64,000 nucleotides of DNA from Chitinophagales bacterium (GTDB taxonomy: Bacteria > Bacteroidota > Bacteroidia > Chitinophagales > LD1): positions 1-64,000 of the forward strand of contig JAEUUZ010000046.1 of assembly GCA_016786765.1 (NCBI GenBank), read 5' to 3'. Below are positions 24,888 to 34,600 of this stretch, piece after piece. How positions within the stretch are numbered: the stretch's first letter is position 1; each line of letters starts with the position of its first letter. The position numbers and the translations under genes were made by a program. The notes beneath the pieces were generated by a model that had not been told where the DNA came from, searched no databases, and saw only the letters and a program-made list of their open reading frames with translations.

Positions 24888-26162
24888 ATGAATATTGGTA
24901 TTTTTACGTATGGAACGCGAGGTGATTTGCAACCTTATATTGCATTGGCGCATGGTTTAATAGATAAAGGACATTCTGTATCCATAGCTGCCACTGCCGA
25001 TTTTAAATCTTTTGTGGAAGGTTTTGGTATCACATTCCTCCCCCTTTTTGGAGAAGCTGAGTCAATGATGAATGCACCTGAAGGCCAAACCATTTTAAAA
25101 ACTGAGAATTCCATAAAACTCATGCAATACTATTTCAAAGTGTTGCATGAAAATCGTGTACCATTACGAAAAAGTTATATCGATGCTATCAGTAATGTGG
25201 ATTACATCATTGCAAATGCTATGACACTCCCCATCGTAAGCACCATTGCAGAAAAGCAGCAGAAACCAATGGCCATAACATATTTTATGCCACCGGTTGT
25301 GGGGACTGCAGCTTTTCCGCTTAGTGATTTCGATTTTTTAAATTTTCCTTGGTACAACAGATTTACATATAAAATAGCTCATTATTTCTTTTGGGCTTTT
25401 AATAAAAAGGATACCAATGCATTCAGAGATGAACTTGGTCTACCGTTACTCAAGCAAAACCTTATTCAGTATTTGGACGATAAAAAAGTCTTGGATTTAT
25501 ATTGCTTAAGTCCCGCACTTATTCCTGAGCCTAACGACTGGGAATCACACCATAAGATAACAGGTTTTTTAACGGTTCCTCCAAAGCTCCGGACCACTCA
25601 TGCTTGGGATAAAACTTCCGAGGCATTATTGCAGTGGTTAACTGAAGGCCCCCCCCCTATTTATATCGGATTCGGAAGTAACGGAGTTGGGAATACCCTA
25701 AAGATAAAGGACATTATATTCTCCATTCTAGATCATACGGATGAGCGAATTTTGTTTTGTACGGGTTGGTCTGCATTTGATGATCTTCCCACACATAAGA
25801 ATCTTTATGTACTCAAATATGTTAATCATGAAGTAGTTTTCCCTTTTTGTAAAGTTGGTGTTTTTCACGGAGGAGCAGGTACTTTAGCCGCTATGCTTCG
25901 TCATAATCTACCGTTAATTGTTATATCGTTTTATACCGATCAGCCTACTTGGGGCAAAATCGTTGAACGTAAACAATTAGGAGTTCACATTCCAATAAAA
26001 AAAATAACTATCGCTAAATTTATGGATGCTTTAGAGCAGGTTAATAGTGCTCAAATTCAAAACAACGTAAAGAAAATTGGTGCAATACTCAGAACAGAAA
26101 ATGGTACACAAAACGCTATAAATGCAATTGAAGACTACTTTTCAGTTACTCATACTTTTTGA
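24888..26162 (+). CDS. UDP-glucosyltransferase-like (GT1, sterol/macrolide type)
   Basis: A 424-residue GT-B glycosyltransferase. The N-terminal GTRGDLQPYIALAHGL and C-terminal VGVFHGGAGTLAAMLRHNLPL segments match the family containing sterol 3-beta-glucosyltransferase and antibiotic glycosyltransferases (MGT/UGT). The donor is a nucleotide sugar; the acceptor is unknown. The ATG at 24888 gives the canonical start. The gene contains a run of nine C residues at 25649-25657, in frame as Gly-Pro-Pro-Pro. Confidence 0.85.
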   Translation: MNIGIFTYGTRGDLQPYIALAHGLIDKGHSVSIAATADFKSFVEGFGITFLPLFGEAESMMNAPEGQTILKTENSIKLMQYYFKVLHENRVPLRKSYIDAISNVDYIIANAMTLPIVSTIAEKQQKPMAITYFMPPVVGTAAFPLSDFDFLNFPWYNRFTYKIAHYFFWAFNKKDTNAFRDELGLPLLKQNLIQYLDDKKVLDLYCLSPALIPEPNDWESHHKITGFLTVPPKLRTTHAWDKTSEALLQWLTEGPPPIYIGFGSNGVGNTLKIKDIIFSILDHTDERILFCTGWSAFDDLPTHKNLYVLKYVNHEVVFPFCKVGVFHGGAGTLAAMLRHNLPLIVISFYTDQPTWGKIVERKQLGVHIPIKKITIAKFMDALEQVNSAQIQNNVKKIGAILRTENGTQNAINAIEDYFSVTHTF

Positions 26163-26176
26163 TTCCCCCGAATAAA

Positions 26177-26209
26177 CCGATTTGCATGTATTTTTATACA
26201 TGCAATCGG
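26177..26209. terminator. Bidirectional terminator between convergent genes
   Basis: Stem CCGATT-GCATGTAT / ATACATGC-AATCGG with a TTTT loop and one bulged base, flanked by T/A runs on either side. It serves both the glycosyltransferase (plus) and the E2 gene (minus). Confidence 0.75.
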
Positions 26210-26236
26210 CTTTAAAATTTTGATAGAGAAAGTAAA

Positions 26237-27541
26237 TTACAATTCTCTATTGATATCAAACTTCTCTAAGTAATCAGCAACACGTTTTACAAATGAACCT
26301 CCTAATGCACCATCTACAATACGATGATCGTAAGAATGACTTAAGAACATCATATGGCGAATACCAATGGTGTCACCCTCAGGAGTTTCAATCACCACAG
26401 GCTTTTTGCGAATGGCACCTACTGCTAAGATCGCTACTTGCGGTTGCAGAATAATAGGAGTACCCATTACATTGCCGAATGTACCTACGTTGGAAAGCGT
26501 GAATGTTCCTCCTTCAATTTCTTCCGGTTTCAATTTATTGGCCCGTGCACGATCGGCAAGTTCATTTACTTTTTTCGCTAAACCAACTAAGTTCAGCATA
26601 TCGGCATTTTTGATTACCGGTACAATAAGGTTCCCACTCGGCAAAGCCGCAGCCATACCCACGTTCAAGTCTTTTTTGATGACGATGTTGTTGCCGTCAA
26701 TAGAAGAGTTAATCATCGGGAAGTCGCGCAATGCTTTAGCTACAGCCTCGATGAAGATTGGCGTAAACGTGAAGTTCTCGCCATACATTTTCTTGAACTT
26801 ATCTTTGATCTTGTTTCTCCACAACACCAAATTCGTTACATCGGCTTCAACAAACGAAGTTACGTGTGCAGATACATGTTTCGAATTCACCATGTTGGTA
26901 GCTATAAGCTTGCGCATACGATCCATCTCCACAATCTCCACATTTCCGCTATATGATTTTGCAGCTACCACTTGTGTTTCTTCCACTTTAACGGCAATGG
27001 TTTCTTGCTGACTGCCCACAGCCGGCATTTCTACTACAACTCCGTTTTTCTTATTTTCAACGTAATTAAGAATATCCTTTTTGGTTACGCGGCCTTCTGC
27101 TCCAGTACCCGGCATAGCTTCCAATTCCGACATGCTAACGCCTTCTTGTTTCGCAATGTTCAATACCAAGGGCGAATAAAAGCGATTCCCGTTATTTACT
27201 ACTGCAGCCACAGGTTGTTGAACAGCAGCGGTTTTTACCGGAGCTGTAACTGTTGCAGCAGGAGTGGAGCTAGCCGAAGTTACGGTTGAACCTCCTGCAG
27301 CTTCTGTTTCGATGATAGCCACAGCTTTTCCAACAGCAACTACATCATTTTCTTGAAACAATATTTCTTTCAATACCCCTGAAACGGGAGACGGAACTTC
27401 AGAGTCTACTTTATCGGTAGCAATTTCCAACACCGCATCATCAGCCTTTATGCTGTCGCCCACTTTTTTATTCCAGCGCAGAATGGTAGCTTCTGTAATA
27501 CTTTCACCCATTTTGGGCATTATCAACTCATATCTTGCCAT
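26237..27541 (-). CDS. 2-oxoacid dehydrogenase E2 (dihydrolipoamide acyltransferase)
   Basis: A 434-residue E2: N-terminal lipoyl domain with the lipoyl-Lys44 (EIATDKVDSEV), an Ala/Pro/Val-rich linker, the peripheral E1/E3-binding domain (about 120-165, SPLVLNIAKQEGV), a second linker, and the catalytic core ending in SHSYDHRIVDG (His406, Asp410). The set fits branched-chain or 2-oxoglutarate type complexes; the E1 and E3 genes are not in the window. LipB at 8766-9434 would supply its lipoate. Confidence 0.92.
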   Translation of the reverse strand: MARYELIMPKMGESITEATILRWNKKVGDSIKADDAVLEIATDKVDSEVPSPVSGVLKEILFQENDVVAVGKAVAIIETEAAGGSTVTSASSTPAATVTAPVKTAAVQQPVAAVVNNGNRFYSPLVLNIAKQEGVSMSELEAMPGTGAEGRVTKKDILNYVENKKNGVVVEMPAVGSQQETIAVKVEETQVVAAKSYSGNVEIVEMDRMRKLIATNMVNSKHVSAHVTSFVEADVTNLVLWRNKIKDKFKKMYGENFTFTPIFIEAVAKALRDFPMINSSIDGNNIVIKKDLNVGMAAALPSGNLIVPVIKNADMLNLVGLAKKVNELADRARANKLKPEEIEGGTFTLSNVGTFGNVMGTPIILQPQVAILAVGAIRKKPVVIETPEGDTIGIRHMMFLSHSYDHRIVDGALGGSFVKRVADYLEKFDINREL

Positions 27542-27575
27542 AGCCTTTGTTTTGTTACGTTAAGTGCTTTTCGGT

Positions 27576-28754
27576 TTATTGAAACGCATTGATGCCGGTA
27601 ATGTCTTGTCCGGTAATTAATAAATGTATGTCGTGTGTTCCTTCGTAAGTAATTACTGTTTCCAAGTTCATCAAATGGCGCATAATCGGGTATTCGCCTG
27701 TAATGCCCATTCCACCCAAAATTTGACGCGATTCACGAGCAATGTTCAACGCAATTTCGCAACTGTTGCGTTTCGCCATAGAAATTTGAGCCGGTGTGGC
27801 TTTTCCTTCATTTTTCAATGTCCCTAAACGCCAAACCAATAATTGCGCTTTGGTGATTTCTGTAATCATTTCAGCCAATTTCTTTTGTTGCAATTGGAAT
27901 CCTGCCAATGGTCTACCGAATTGAACACGCTCTTTTGCATAACGCAAAGCGGTGTCGTAACAATCTAATGCTGCACCGATAGCACCCCAAGCAATACCGT
28001 AGCGGGCTGTTGATAAGCATCCTAACGGACCTTTCAAGCCTTCTACATTCGGTAATAAATTTTCTTTCGGCACTTTTACGTTGTCGAAAACTAGTTCACC
28101 AGTGATGGAAGCGCGAAGCGACCATTTACCGTGTGTTGTAGGTGTAGTAAAGCCTTCCATGCCACGTTCTACAATTAAACCGCGAATTTTTCCTTGTTCG
28201 TTTTTCGCCCAAACCACAGCAATATCGGCTAATGGTGAGTTAGAAATCCACATTTTCGCGCCATTCAATAAATAATGGTCGCCTTTGTCTTTGAAGTTCG
28301 TTTCCATACCGGCCGGGTTCGAACCGTGGTTAGGCTCTGTTAACCCAAAGCAGCCGAAAAGCTCGCCTTTCGCTAATTTCGGCAAATATTTTTTGCGTTG
28401 TTCTTCAGAGCCGTATTTGTAAATCGGGTACATCACCAATGAACCTTGAACCGATGCAGTGGAACGAATCCCTGAATCGCAACGTTCCAATTCCTGCATA
28501 ATGATACCATACGAAATCTCATCTAAACCACCACAACCGTATTCAGCCGGCAGCGATGGACCAAAAGCGCCAATTTCGCCTAATTCTTTCACAATATGTT
28601 TAGGGAATTCAGCACGTTGCGCGTAGTCTTCAATAATCGGACTCAACTTCTCTTTCACATACGAACGAACAGTTTCACGAATCAATTTATGTTCAGGAGT
28701 CAATAAATCGTCAATCAAATAATAATCGTGATGTTGGTATAAGTCTTGGCGCAT
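27576..28754 (-). CDS. Glutaryl-CoA dehydrogenase-type acyl-CoA dehydrogenase
   Basis: A 392-residue FAD acyl-CoA dehydrogenase. The sequence around GRPLAGFQLQQKKLAEM and GGMGITGEYPIMRHL and the catalytic Glu371 (TYEGTHDIH) fit glutaryl-CoA dehydrogenase, which oxidises and decarboxylates glutaryl-CoA in lysine/tryptophan breakdown. The start is the ATG at 28754 (MRQDLYQHHDYY); 13 upstream codons are open but atypical. It lies upstream of the E2 gene on the same strand. Confidence 0.88.
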   Translation of the reverse strand: MRQDLYQHHDYYLIDDLLTPEHKLIRETVRSYVKEKLSPIIEDYAQRAEFPKHIVKELGEIGAFGPSLPAEYGCGGLDEISYGIIMQELERCDSGIRSTASVQGSLVMYPIYKYGSEEQRKKYLPKLAKGELFGCFGLTEPNHGSNPAGMETNFKDKGDHYLLNGAKMWISNSPLADIAVVWAKNEQGKIRGLIVERGMEGFTTPTTHGKWSLRASITGELVFDNVKVPKENLLPNVEGLKGPLGCLSTARYGIAWGAIGAALDCYDTALRYAKERVQFGRPLAGFQLQQKKLAEMITEITKAQLLVWRLGTLKNEGKATPAQISMAKRNSCEIALNIARESRQILGGMGITGEYPIMRHLMNLETVITYEGTHDIHLLITGQDITGINAFQ

Positions 28755-28865
28755 AAAGTCATTTTTCGGAACGAAGATGCATAAGAAAGTCAAAACAGAA
28801 AAGCATTGTGAATATTTCTTTTACCTTTTGGGTATAATTTCGAATTTCGCACCATAATCGTTAAA

Positions 28866-29219
28866 ATGAATCAGATAGGAATTGAGGGTATGCACTTTTA
28901 CGCTTTTCACGGTGTGTATGCGCATGAAAAGGAGACAGGAGCGCATTATACTGTGGATGTATATATAGATTACGACTTTGCTATAGCCGGAGCGAGCGAT
29001 AAAGTTGACGATACGATTAACTACGAAAAAGTGTACAAAATAGCCGAGCAAAAAATGCAGATGCCTTCCAATTTGATTGAAAAAGTGTGTGTGGATATTT
29101 TAACCGAAATTAAAGTTGTTTTTTCAAGTATTAAGAATGCCCGTGTTCGGGTCACCAAACATTCGCCTCCTATTAAAGGCAGGGTCGATAAAGTTTTTGT
29201 AGAGAAGAGTTTGGTGTAA
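28866..29219 (+). CDS. folB: Dihydroneopterin aldolase
   Basis: A 117-residue FolB of folate synthesis, cleaving dihydroneopterin to 6-hydroxymethyl-dihydropterin and glycolaldehyde. Typical blocks: MHFYAFHGVYAHEKETG, DTINYEKVY, SNLIEKVC and the C-terminal KHSPPIKGRVDKVFVE. Length is normal. Divergent from glutaryl-CoA dehydrogenase. Confidence 0.94.
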   Translation: MNQIGIEGMHFYAFHGVYAHEKETGAHYTVDVYIDYDFAIAGASDKVDDTINYEKVYKIAEQKMQMPSNLIEKVCVDILTEIKVVFSSIKNARVRVTKHSPPIKGRVDKVFVEKSLV

Positions 29220-29257
29220 AGGATTATTTTCTAATATTCGTTTCACAAAACCACCTT

Positions 29258-30541
29258 ATGCACAAAATCACTTTACTATTTGTGGCAATTTTTTTTGCCG
29301 GCTTCTCAAATGCACAACAGCTAAATCGCTGTTTCACCCACGAGTTAATGCTTGAAAAGGAAAAGCAGCATCCCGGCTATACGCAACGTGTAGATGCTAT
29401 TTTCAACGCAGCTAAGCAATATGCAACCGGCAAATCAGCACATCGATCCACTGCCGATACCGTTTACCATATACGTTGTGTATTTCATGTATTATATACT
29501 ACACCTGCAGAAAATATTGACGATTCAGTTATTCGCAACCAAATTGAAGTTTTAAACCGCGATTACAGAAGAAGAAATGCCGACACTATGGATACTCGAC
29601 CTGAATTTATTGATCGTGCCGGAGATGCACGAATAGAATTCTATTTGGCCGATACCGATCCGGATGGCAATCCAACTACCGGTATTACGCATACTGTGGG
29701 CAACCCCGGCTTTTTGGGTTTCAATGCATTTACCGATAATGCAAAAGCGGCAGCAACTGGCGGAAAAGATCCCTGGCCAACCGATCAATATTTGAATATT
29801 TGGGTATGCAACATTAGTTTGTTTGGGGTGTTGGGATATGCTTTCCCTCCCGATAATGCCCCGAATTGGCCGGCCAATAGCGGAGCAGATTCTTCGAAGC
29901 AGGGCGTGGTTTTAGATACACGAGTTGTAGGTGACAATAATCCTAATCCAATCGATTCAACGGTTTCTGGTGGAAGAAGTGCTGTACATGAAGTGGGACA
30001 TTACCTAGGTTTACGCCATATTTGGGGCGATAACAACGGCACATGTGCCAACGATGATGGTTTAGATGATACTCCAAAGGCAAGTGATGCACATCAACAA
30101 ACCTGCGATAAATCGTCTAATACCTGTGTAGATAGCCCGGTGGATGATCCGGATATGTCGGAAAACTACATGGATTATTCTGATGACCGATGCTTAAATA
30201 TGTTCACTCAACAGCAAATTGGGATTATGCGTGCCATGTTGGCCACTTCGAGAGCAGGAATTACTTGGGTGGAAGTGGTTACCGGTTTGGATGATTTGAA
30301 TACGGCTTCAACCATTGATCTGTTTCCAAATCCGACAAAAGGGAAATTCACTTTGCGAACAACGGCAAACGATAAAATGAATGTGTTGGTTATGAATACT
30401 GTTGGGCAAACTGTACTTTCTACCTCTTCCGAAAGTGGCTCCAACACCTTGGATTTAAGCAGTCAACCTTCAGGTATCTACTACGTAAAAGTTACTTCAG
30501 GTAATGAAAGTGCTGTTAAACGCATAGAAGTTATCCGTTAA
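29258..30541 (+). CDS. M43 (pappalysin-like) zinc protease with T9SS sorting domain
   Basis: A 427-residue secreted metalloprotease. Signal peptide at residues 1-19, a propeptide-like stretch, then the zinc site HEVGHYLGLRH (His244, Glu245, His248, His254) and the Met-turn ENYMDYSDDRC typical of M43. The last 80 residues are a T9SS type A sorting domain (DLFPNPTKGKFTL...GIYYVKV...KRIEVIR). It would cross the outer membrane by the type IX system and be anchored or released. It ends one base from the convergent thioredoxin-like gene. Confidence 0.93.
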   Translation: MHKITLLFVAIFFAGFSNAQQLNRCFTHELMLEKEKQHPGYTQRVDAIFNAAKQYATGKSAHRSTADTVYHIRCVFHVLYTTPAENIDDSVIRNQIEVLNRDYRRRNADTMDTRPEFIDRAGDARIEFYLADTDPDGNPTTGITHTVGNPGFLGFNAFTDNAKAAATGGKDPWPTDQYLNIWVCNISLFGVLGYAFPPDNAPNWPANSGADSSKQGVVLDTRVVGDNNPNPIDSTVSGGRSAVHEVGHYLGLRHIWGDNNGTCANDDGLDDTPKASDAHQQTCDKSSNTCVDSPVDDPDMSENYMDYSDDRCLNMFTQQQIGIMRAMLATSRAGITWVEVVTGLDDLNTASTIDLFPNPTKGKFTLRTTANDKMNVLVMNTVGQTVLSTSSESGSNTLDLSSQPSGIYYVKVTSGNESAVKRIEVIR

Positions 30542-30542
30542 A

Positions 30543-31100
30543 TTATTTCTTCCATTTGATATTACAACCTATGCTTGGCTTTTGCAGGCGCGATGGTTGT
30601 TCGTTTTGTAACAGTGCATCTAGTGCATTGGTAAGATCGATACCATTGGCAATGTTGCTGTTGGCCGGACGAGCATTATCGAATTGACCGCGATAAACTA
30701 AATTTAAATTACGGTCGAATACATAAAAATCTGGCGTGCACTCTGCTTGGTATGCTTTTGCTACTTGCTGCGTTTCATCAAATAGATAAGGGAAGTTGAA
30801 GTTCAATTGCATTGCAGTTTCGCGCATTTTTTCAGGACTGTCTTCAGGATACGCATTGGCGTCATTGGCATTGATAGCAACGAAAGAAAATCCTTTCATC
30901 GAATAACTGTGGGCCACATCTACGATGGCTTTTTCAATATGCTTCACATAAGGACAATGATTACAAATAAAAAAAATAACAGTTCCTTGCTCCCCTTTTA
31001 ATTCAAAAAGCGATTGGTTTTTTTGCCTGACTACGTCAAAAAGAGCGAAATCAGGGGCTTTGGTGCCCAAATCGAGCATGGAAGAAGGCGTTAAAGACAT
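30543..31100 (-). CDS. Thioredoxin-like redoxin family protein
   Basis: A 185-residue AhpC/TSA-like protein with the active-site motif FFICNHCPYV (Cys46, Cys49) and the cis-Pro segment CTPDFYVFD. This C-x-x-C-P-Y-V pattern is typical of a widespread family annotated as thioredoxin family or redoxin. No signal peptide with the ATG at 31100; the frame extends 82 codons upstream, but that overlaps the start of the divergent gene. Confidence 0.88.
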   Translation of the reverse strand: MSLTPSSMLDLGTKAPDFALFDVVRQKNQSLFELKGEQGTVIFFICNHCPYVKHIEKAIVDVAHSYSMKGFSFVAINANDANAYPEDSPEKMRETAMQLNFNFPYLFDETQQVAKAYQAECTPDFYVFDRNLNLVYRGQFDNARPANSNIANGIDLTNALDALLQNEQPSRLQKPSIGCNIKWKK

Positions 31101-31166
31101 GTTCTTTTTTGCGCAAAGTTGTGGATTTTCTTGAAAAAATATACTTTTAGCCAAAAGCAAATAATC

Positions 31167-31496
31167 ATGGCGAAGGAAGTAAAACAAAATACAGACCCTG
31201 CAGAAACGGCTAAACTCGAGGCCATTAAGGAAATCATTTTCGGAAATAACATTCGCGAATACGAAAAAGAATTTGCTGAAATTCGCGAGTTCATTAATAT
31301 CAATTTCACTGCCGTTGACAAAGAAATTTCTGTTTTCAAGAAACATGTTGATGATTTAGAAAAGAAGATTTTTGCGCGTATTGAAGCCAATCATAAAGAG
31401 TTGAGCGAAAAAATTGATGCGTTGAACGAGAAGAAAATGGACAGGAGAAAACTCGGCAAATTATTGTCGGATATAGGCGAAAAGATTTCAGCATAA
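31167..31496 (+). CDS. Small coiled-coil protein, first gene of the GTPase module
   Basis: A 109-residue, charged, helical protein (heptad-like spacing through residues about 25-90, AEIREFININFTAVDKE... onward) without signal peptide or membrane segment. Function unknown. Its stop is three bases before the start of the next gene, which shares the coiled-coil style and is followed by the small GTPase, so it is probably a structural or adaptor part of that module. Confidence 0.7.
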   Translation: MAKEVKQNTDPAETAKLEAIKEIIFGNNIREYEKEFAEIREFININFTAVDKEISVFKKHVDDLEKKIFARIEANHKELSEKIDALNEKKMDRRKLGKLLSDIGEKISA

Positions 31497-31499
31497 TCC

Positions 31500-32333
31500 A
31501 TGTTTGAAGAAAAGGGACAAGCCCTCGAAACCCTTAAGGCTATTATTCTTGAAGACGATAGAAAGTTGAGTGAATCTATCGAGCGGGAGATTAATGTGCT
31601 GAAAGATGAGTTGCTTGAACCGGAAAATTTCGCCAAAAAAGTAGATGTTCATGCCGACAAAAAAATAGATGATTTAAAGAAAAACTTCGGTACCTATTTT
31701 AAATCGGAATTGAAAGCCTCCATACAAAATGAATTGAAGAATTCGCAAGACGAGGTGATTAACGCATTGTATCCGATTATAGGAAAACTTATCAAAAAAT
31801 ACATTCGTTCCGAAATTGAAATGCTTACCGAGCAAATCGACAAACAAATTAATAATACATTCTCTTTTGATTTATGGGTACGCAGAATCAAAGCCTATTT
31901 CTCGGGTACCAATTCTTCATCCATTATTTTAAGCGAGTTGAATAAACCCACCATTGAAGAAGTATTTCTTATTCAAAATGGGTCGGGGCTTCTTATTGGG
32001 AATGCTTCCAAACAGGAAATTGGAGATAAAGACGTGGTTGCCGGTATGCTCATTGCCATCAAAGCCTTTGTGGAAGATGCTTTCAGCAAACAACACGAAT
32101 CGTTGGCTACTATACAATATGAAAGTTTTACCCTAATGGTTCAGAACTATCAAACCATGACTATTGCCTTTGCGGTGAATGGAGTGATTAATGCCGATTT
32201 CAAGCAAAGTATTCAGGAACAATCCGATGATTATATCAGTCAGTACACGGCAAAAGTTCATACAGCTGATATAAATTCGGAATTGCAACAATCAATCAGT
32301 AAAAGTTTGGCCCAATTTTTTCTAAGTAGCTAG
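31500..32333 (+). CDS. Coiled-coil protein with roadblock-like sensing region
   Basis: A 277-residue protein: N-terminal coiled coil (about 1-90), then NALYPIIGKLIKKYIRSEIEML and a segment (about 135-215, VFLIQNGSGLLIGN and DKDVVAGMLIAIKAFVEDAFS) that matches a conserved block also seen at the N terminus of some OmpA-family proteins of cyanobacteria and other bacteria. The second part has the character of a roadblock/longin-like domain. Such domains bind small GTPases, and a small GTPase gene follows 26 bp later. Confidence 0.65.
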   Translation: MFEEKGQALETLKAIILEDDRKLSESIEREINVLKDELLEPENFAKKVDVHADKKIDDLKKNFGTYFKSELKASIQNELKNSQDEVINALYPIIGKLIKKYIRSEIEMLTEQIDKQINNTFSFDLWVRRIKAYFSGTNSSSIILSELNKPTIEEVFLIQNGSGLLIGNASKQEIGDKDVVAGMLIAIKAFVEDAFSKQHESLATIQYESFTLMVQNYQTMTIAFAVNGVINADFKQSIQEQSDDYISQYTAKVHTADINSELQQSISKSLAQFFLSS

Positions 32334-32359
32334 ATTTATAATTAGATTGCGCAACAATT

Positions 32360-32857
32360 ATGCAGGAGGTTAACAAAAAGGTGCTTTTATTAGGTCGTTT
32401 AGGTGTAGGTAAAACTTCCTTAGTTAATCGCTTTGTACACAACCGTTTTTCCGATACTTACTTCTCTACTATTGGCGTACGTATAGAAAAAAAACAGGTG
32501 GTGCTTACGGATGTGAATATGAACCTAGTTATCTGGGATATTGCCGGGGAGAGTAGCCAGCGAAACACACCACAGTCTTATTTCTTAGGTGCACACGGGA
32601 TTATTTATCTTTTCGATATTACTGTAGCTACTACTTACGAAAATATTGAAGAAGAAATTGCTTTCGTGAAGCAAAAATTAGCTGGTGTACCTTTTGTAAT
32701 TGTAGCTAACAAAACCGATTTATTAGGTCCAGGTGAGTTAGAATTATTGGTGAAAAATATGAAGGTAAAACCCGATATGACTTGTAGTGCCAAAAACAAC
32801 ATCAACGTTGAACCAGTATTCGTTGAATTGTGTAAATTGATGCTCCTTAATTCTTAG
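32360..32857 (+). CDS. Rab/Ras-like small GTPase
   Basis: A 165-residue Ras-superfamily GTPase with all G motifs: P-loop GRLGVGKTS (12-20), switch I FSTIGV with Thr37, G3 WDIAGE (59-64), G4 NKTD and G5 TCSAKN. It is most like eukaryotic Rab proteins in the switch region. The residue equal to Ras Gln61 is Glu64, so intrinsic hydrolysis may be altered. There is no C-terminal prenylation motif. The preceding two coiled-coil genes and their close spacing suggest they are its partners. The 32858-33029 gap holds no further gene. Confidence 0.88.
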   Translation: MQEVNKKVLLLGRLGVGKTSLVNRFVHNRFSDTYFSTIGVRIEKKQVVLTDVNMNLVIWDIAGESSQRNTPQSYFLGAHGIIYLFDITVATTYENIEEEIAFVKQKLAGVPFVIVANKTDLLGPGELELLVKNMKVKPDMTCSAKNNINVEPVFVELCKLMLLNS

Positions 32858-33029
32858 TTTCCTTTTCAAACTAGTAACTAACATTTTTTTTGTAATCTAT
32901 TGATTGTGAATGTTTTCCAATTTATGTTTTTGTGGAAACAGTGTGGATATGGGTTTGGAAATAAAAGCAATAATGCATGCTTCAAAATCCAAAAAATGCC
33001 CCAATTTTGTAGCGAATTAAAAATGAAAA

Positions 33030-34598
33030 ATGGCTGATCCGATAGAGAATATTAAGCGTAGAGTTGAGTACCAAAACAAGAAATCATCCATTAGTGCAGA
33101 TGCGTCTTTATTGGAGTTCGGGAAATTGCCGCCACAAGCTAAGGAGTTGGAGGAGGCAGTTTTAGGGGCATTGATGATTGAGAAAAATGCCATGGACGAA
33201 GTGGCGGAAATCCTCAAAGAAGAGAGTTTTTATGTAGAGGCGCACCAATATATTTTCAGGGCTATCAAGCAGTTGTTTGTCAATCAGAATCCGATTGATA
33301 TGCTCACTGTGGTGGAGCGATTGAAGCAAAACGGAGATTTAGAGAAAGTGGGCGGACCATACATGATTGCCCAGTTGACCAATAAAGTGGCTTCAGCAGC
33401 AAACGTGGAATATCACTCGCGTATCATTGCTCAAAAGTACGTGCAACGTATGCTGATTTCTACTTCTTCGGATGTGATAAAAGAAGCCTACGAAGATACT
33501 ACGGATGTGTTTGAATTGCTCGATAAAGCCGAGACGAACATCATGAACATCTCGGAAAATAACATCAAAAAATCGAGTGAGGATATAGCGTCCATCATCA
33601 AAAAGGAATTGGATGAAATCAATATCCGTATGCACTCTGACGAACATTTAAATGGAGTGCGTTCCGGATTTACTGGCTTGGATGCACTTACGGGTGGCTG
33701 GCAAAAATCGGATTTGATTATTGTGGCGGCTCGTCCGGGTATGGGTAAAACTGCATTTACCTTGGCGTTGGCGCGAAACAGTGCCGTGGATGCCAAGAAA
33801 GGTGTGGCCATTTTCTCGCTAGAGATGTCGAGTGGACAGTTAGTACAGCGTATGATTTCCATGGAAACGGAGATTTCTTCCGATAAAATCAGACGAGGTA
33901 ATTTGGAGCAATACGAGCTGATGCAATTGACGTCTAAAATTGACGGATTAAAAGATGCCCCAATTTTTATTGACGATACACCGAGTATCAATATTTTTGA
34001 ATTACGCTCGAAGTGCCGTAAACTCAAACAAAAGCACGATATTCAACTTATCATTATCGATTATTTACAGTTGATGAGTGGTTCGCACGATGGCAAAGGC
34101 GGAGGAAACCGAGAGCAGGAAATTAGCCAGATTTCCCGTGCATTGAAGGGCTTAGCGAAAGAGTTGAATGTACCTATTATTGCGCTTTCGCAGTTGAGTC
34201 GTGCTACGGAAACACGGGGTGGCGATAAGAAACCATTGCTTTCCGATTTACGGGAATCGGGTGCCATTGAACAAGATGCAGATATCGTTATCTTCTTGTA
34301 TCGTGCTGAGTATTACAAAATCTTGACCGATGAAAGCGGTAACAGCACCTTGAATACGGCTGAGATTATTGTGGCAAAACATAGAAATGGTCCGCTCGAT
34401 ACCGTGAAAGCCAAGTTTATTGGGCGTTACGCCAAGTTTGCCGATTTCGATGAGTTCGGTAAAGAAGATACATTTGAAGCCAATCAAGGCGACAATAAGA
34501 GCATCTATAAAAAGTTCAGCTCGAAAGCCAATGATGATGTGGATGTGGAACGCAAACATCGTCCGGAAGAATTCGACACCGAATTACCGCCATTCTAA
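33030..34598 (+). CDS. dnaB: Replicative DNA helicase DnaB
   Basis: A 522-residue DnaB. N-terminal domain with AVLGALMIEKNAMDEV, linker, and RecA-like domain with Walker A ARPGMGKTA (about residue 235), Walker B IIIDYLQLM and the LSQLSRATE/LRESGAIEQDAD blocks. Hexameric 5'-3' helicase of the replication fork. The C-terminal tail after about 460 is acidic and variable. No intein. It ends three bases from the convergent xerD. Confidence 0.96.
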   Translation: MADPIENIKRRVEYQNKKSSISADASLLEFGKLPPQAKELEEAVLGALMIEKNAMDEVAEILKEESFYVEAHQYIFRAIKQLFVNQNPIDMLTVVERLKQNGDLEKVGGPYMIAQLTNKVASAANVEYHSRIIAQKYVQRMLISTSSDVIKEAYEDTTDVFELLDKAETNIMNISENNIKKSSEDIASIIKKELDEINIRMHSDEHLNGVRSGFTGLDALTGGWQKSDLIIVAARPGMGKTAFTLALARNSAVDAKKGVAIFSLEMSSGQLVQRMISMETEISSDKIRRGNLEQYELMQLTSKIDGLKDAPIFIDDTPSINIFELRSKCRKLKQKHDIQLIIIDYLQLMSGSHDGKGGGNREQEISQISRALKGLAKELNVPIIALSQLSRATETRGGDKKPLLSDLRESGAIEQDADIVIFLYRAEYYKILTDESGNSTLNTAEIIVAKHRNGPLDTVKAKFIGRYAKFADFDEFGKEDTFEANQGDNKSIYKKFSSKANDDVDVERKHRPEEFDTELPPF

Positions 34599-34600
34599 AT

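Noticed and set aside
31101-31346. N-terminal extension of the thioredoxin-like protein
   Set aside because: It overlaps the coding start of the divergent module gene and adds no conserved sequence.
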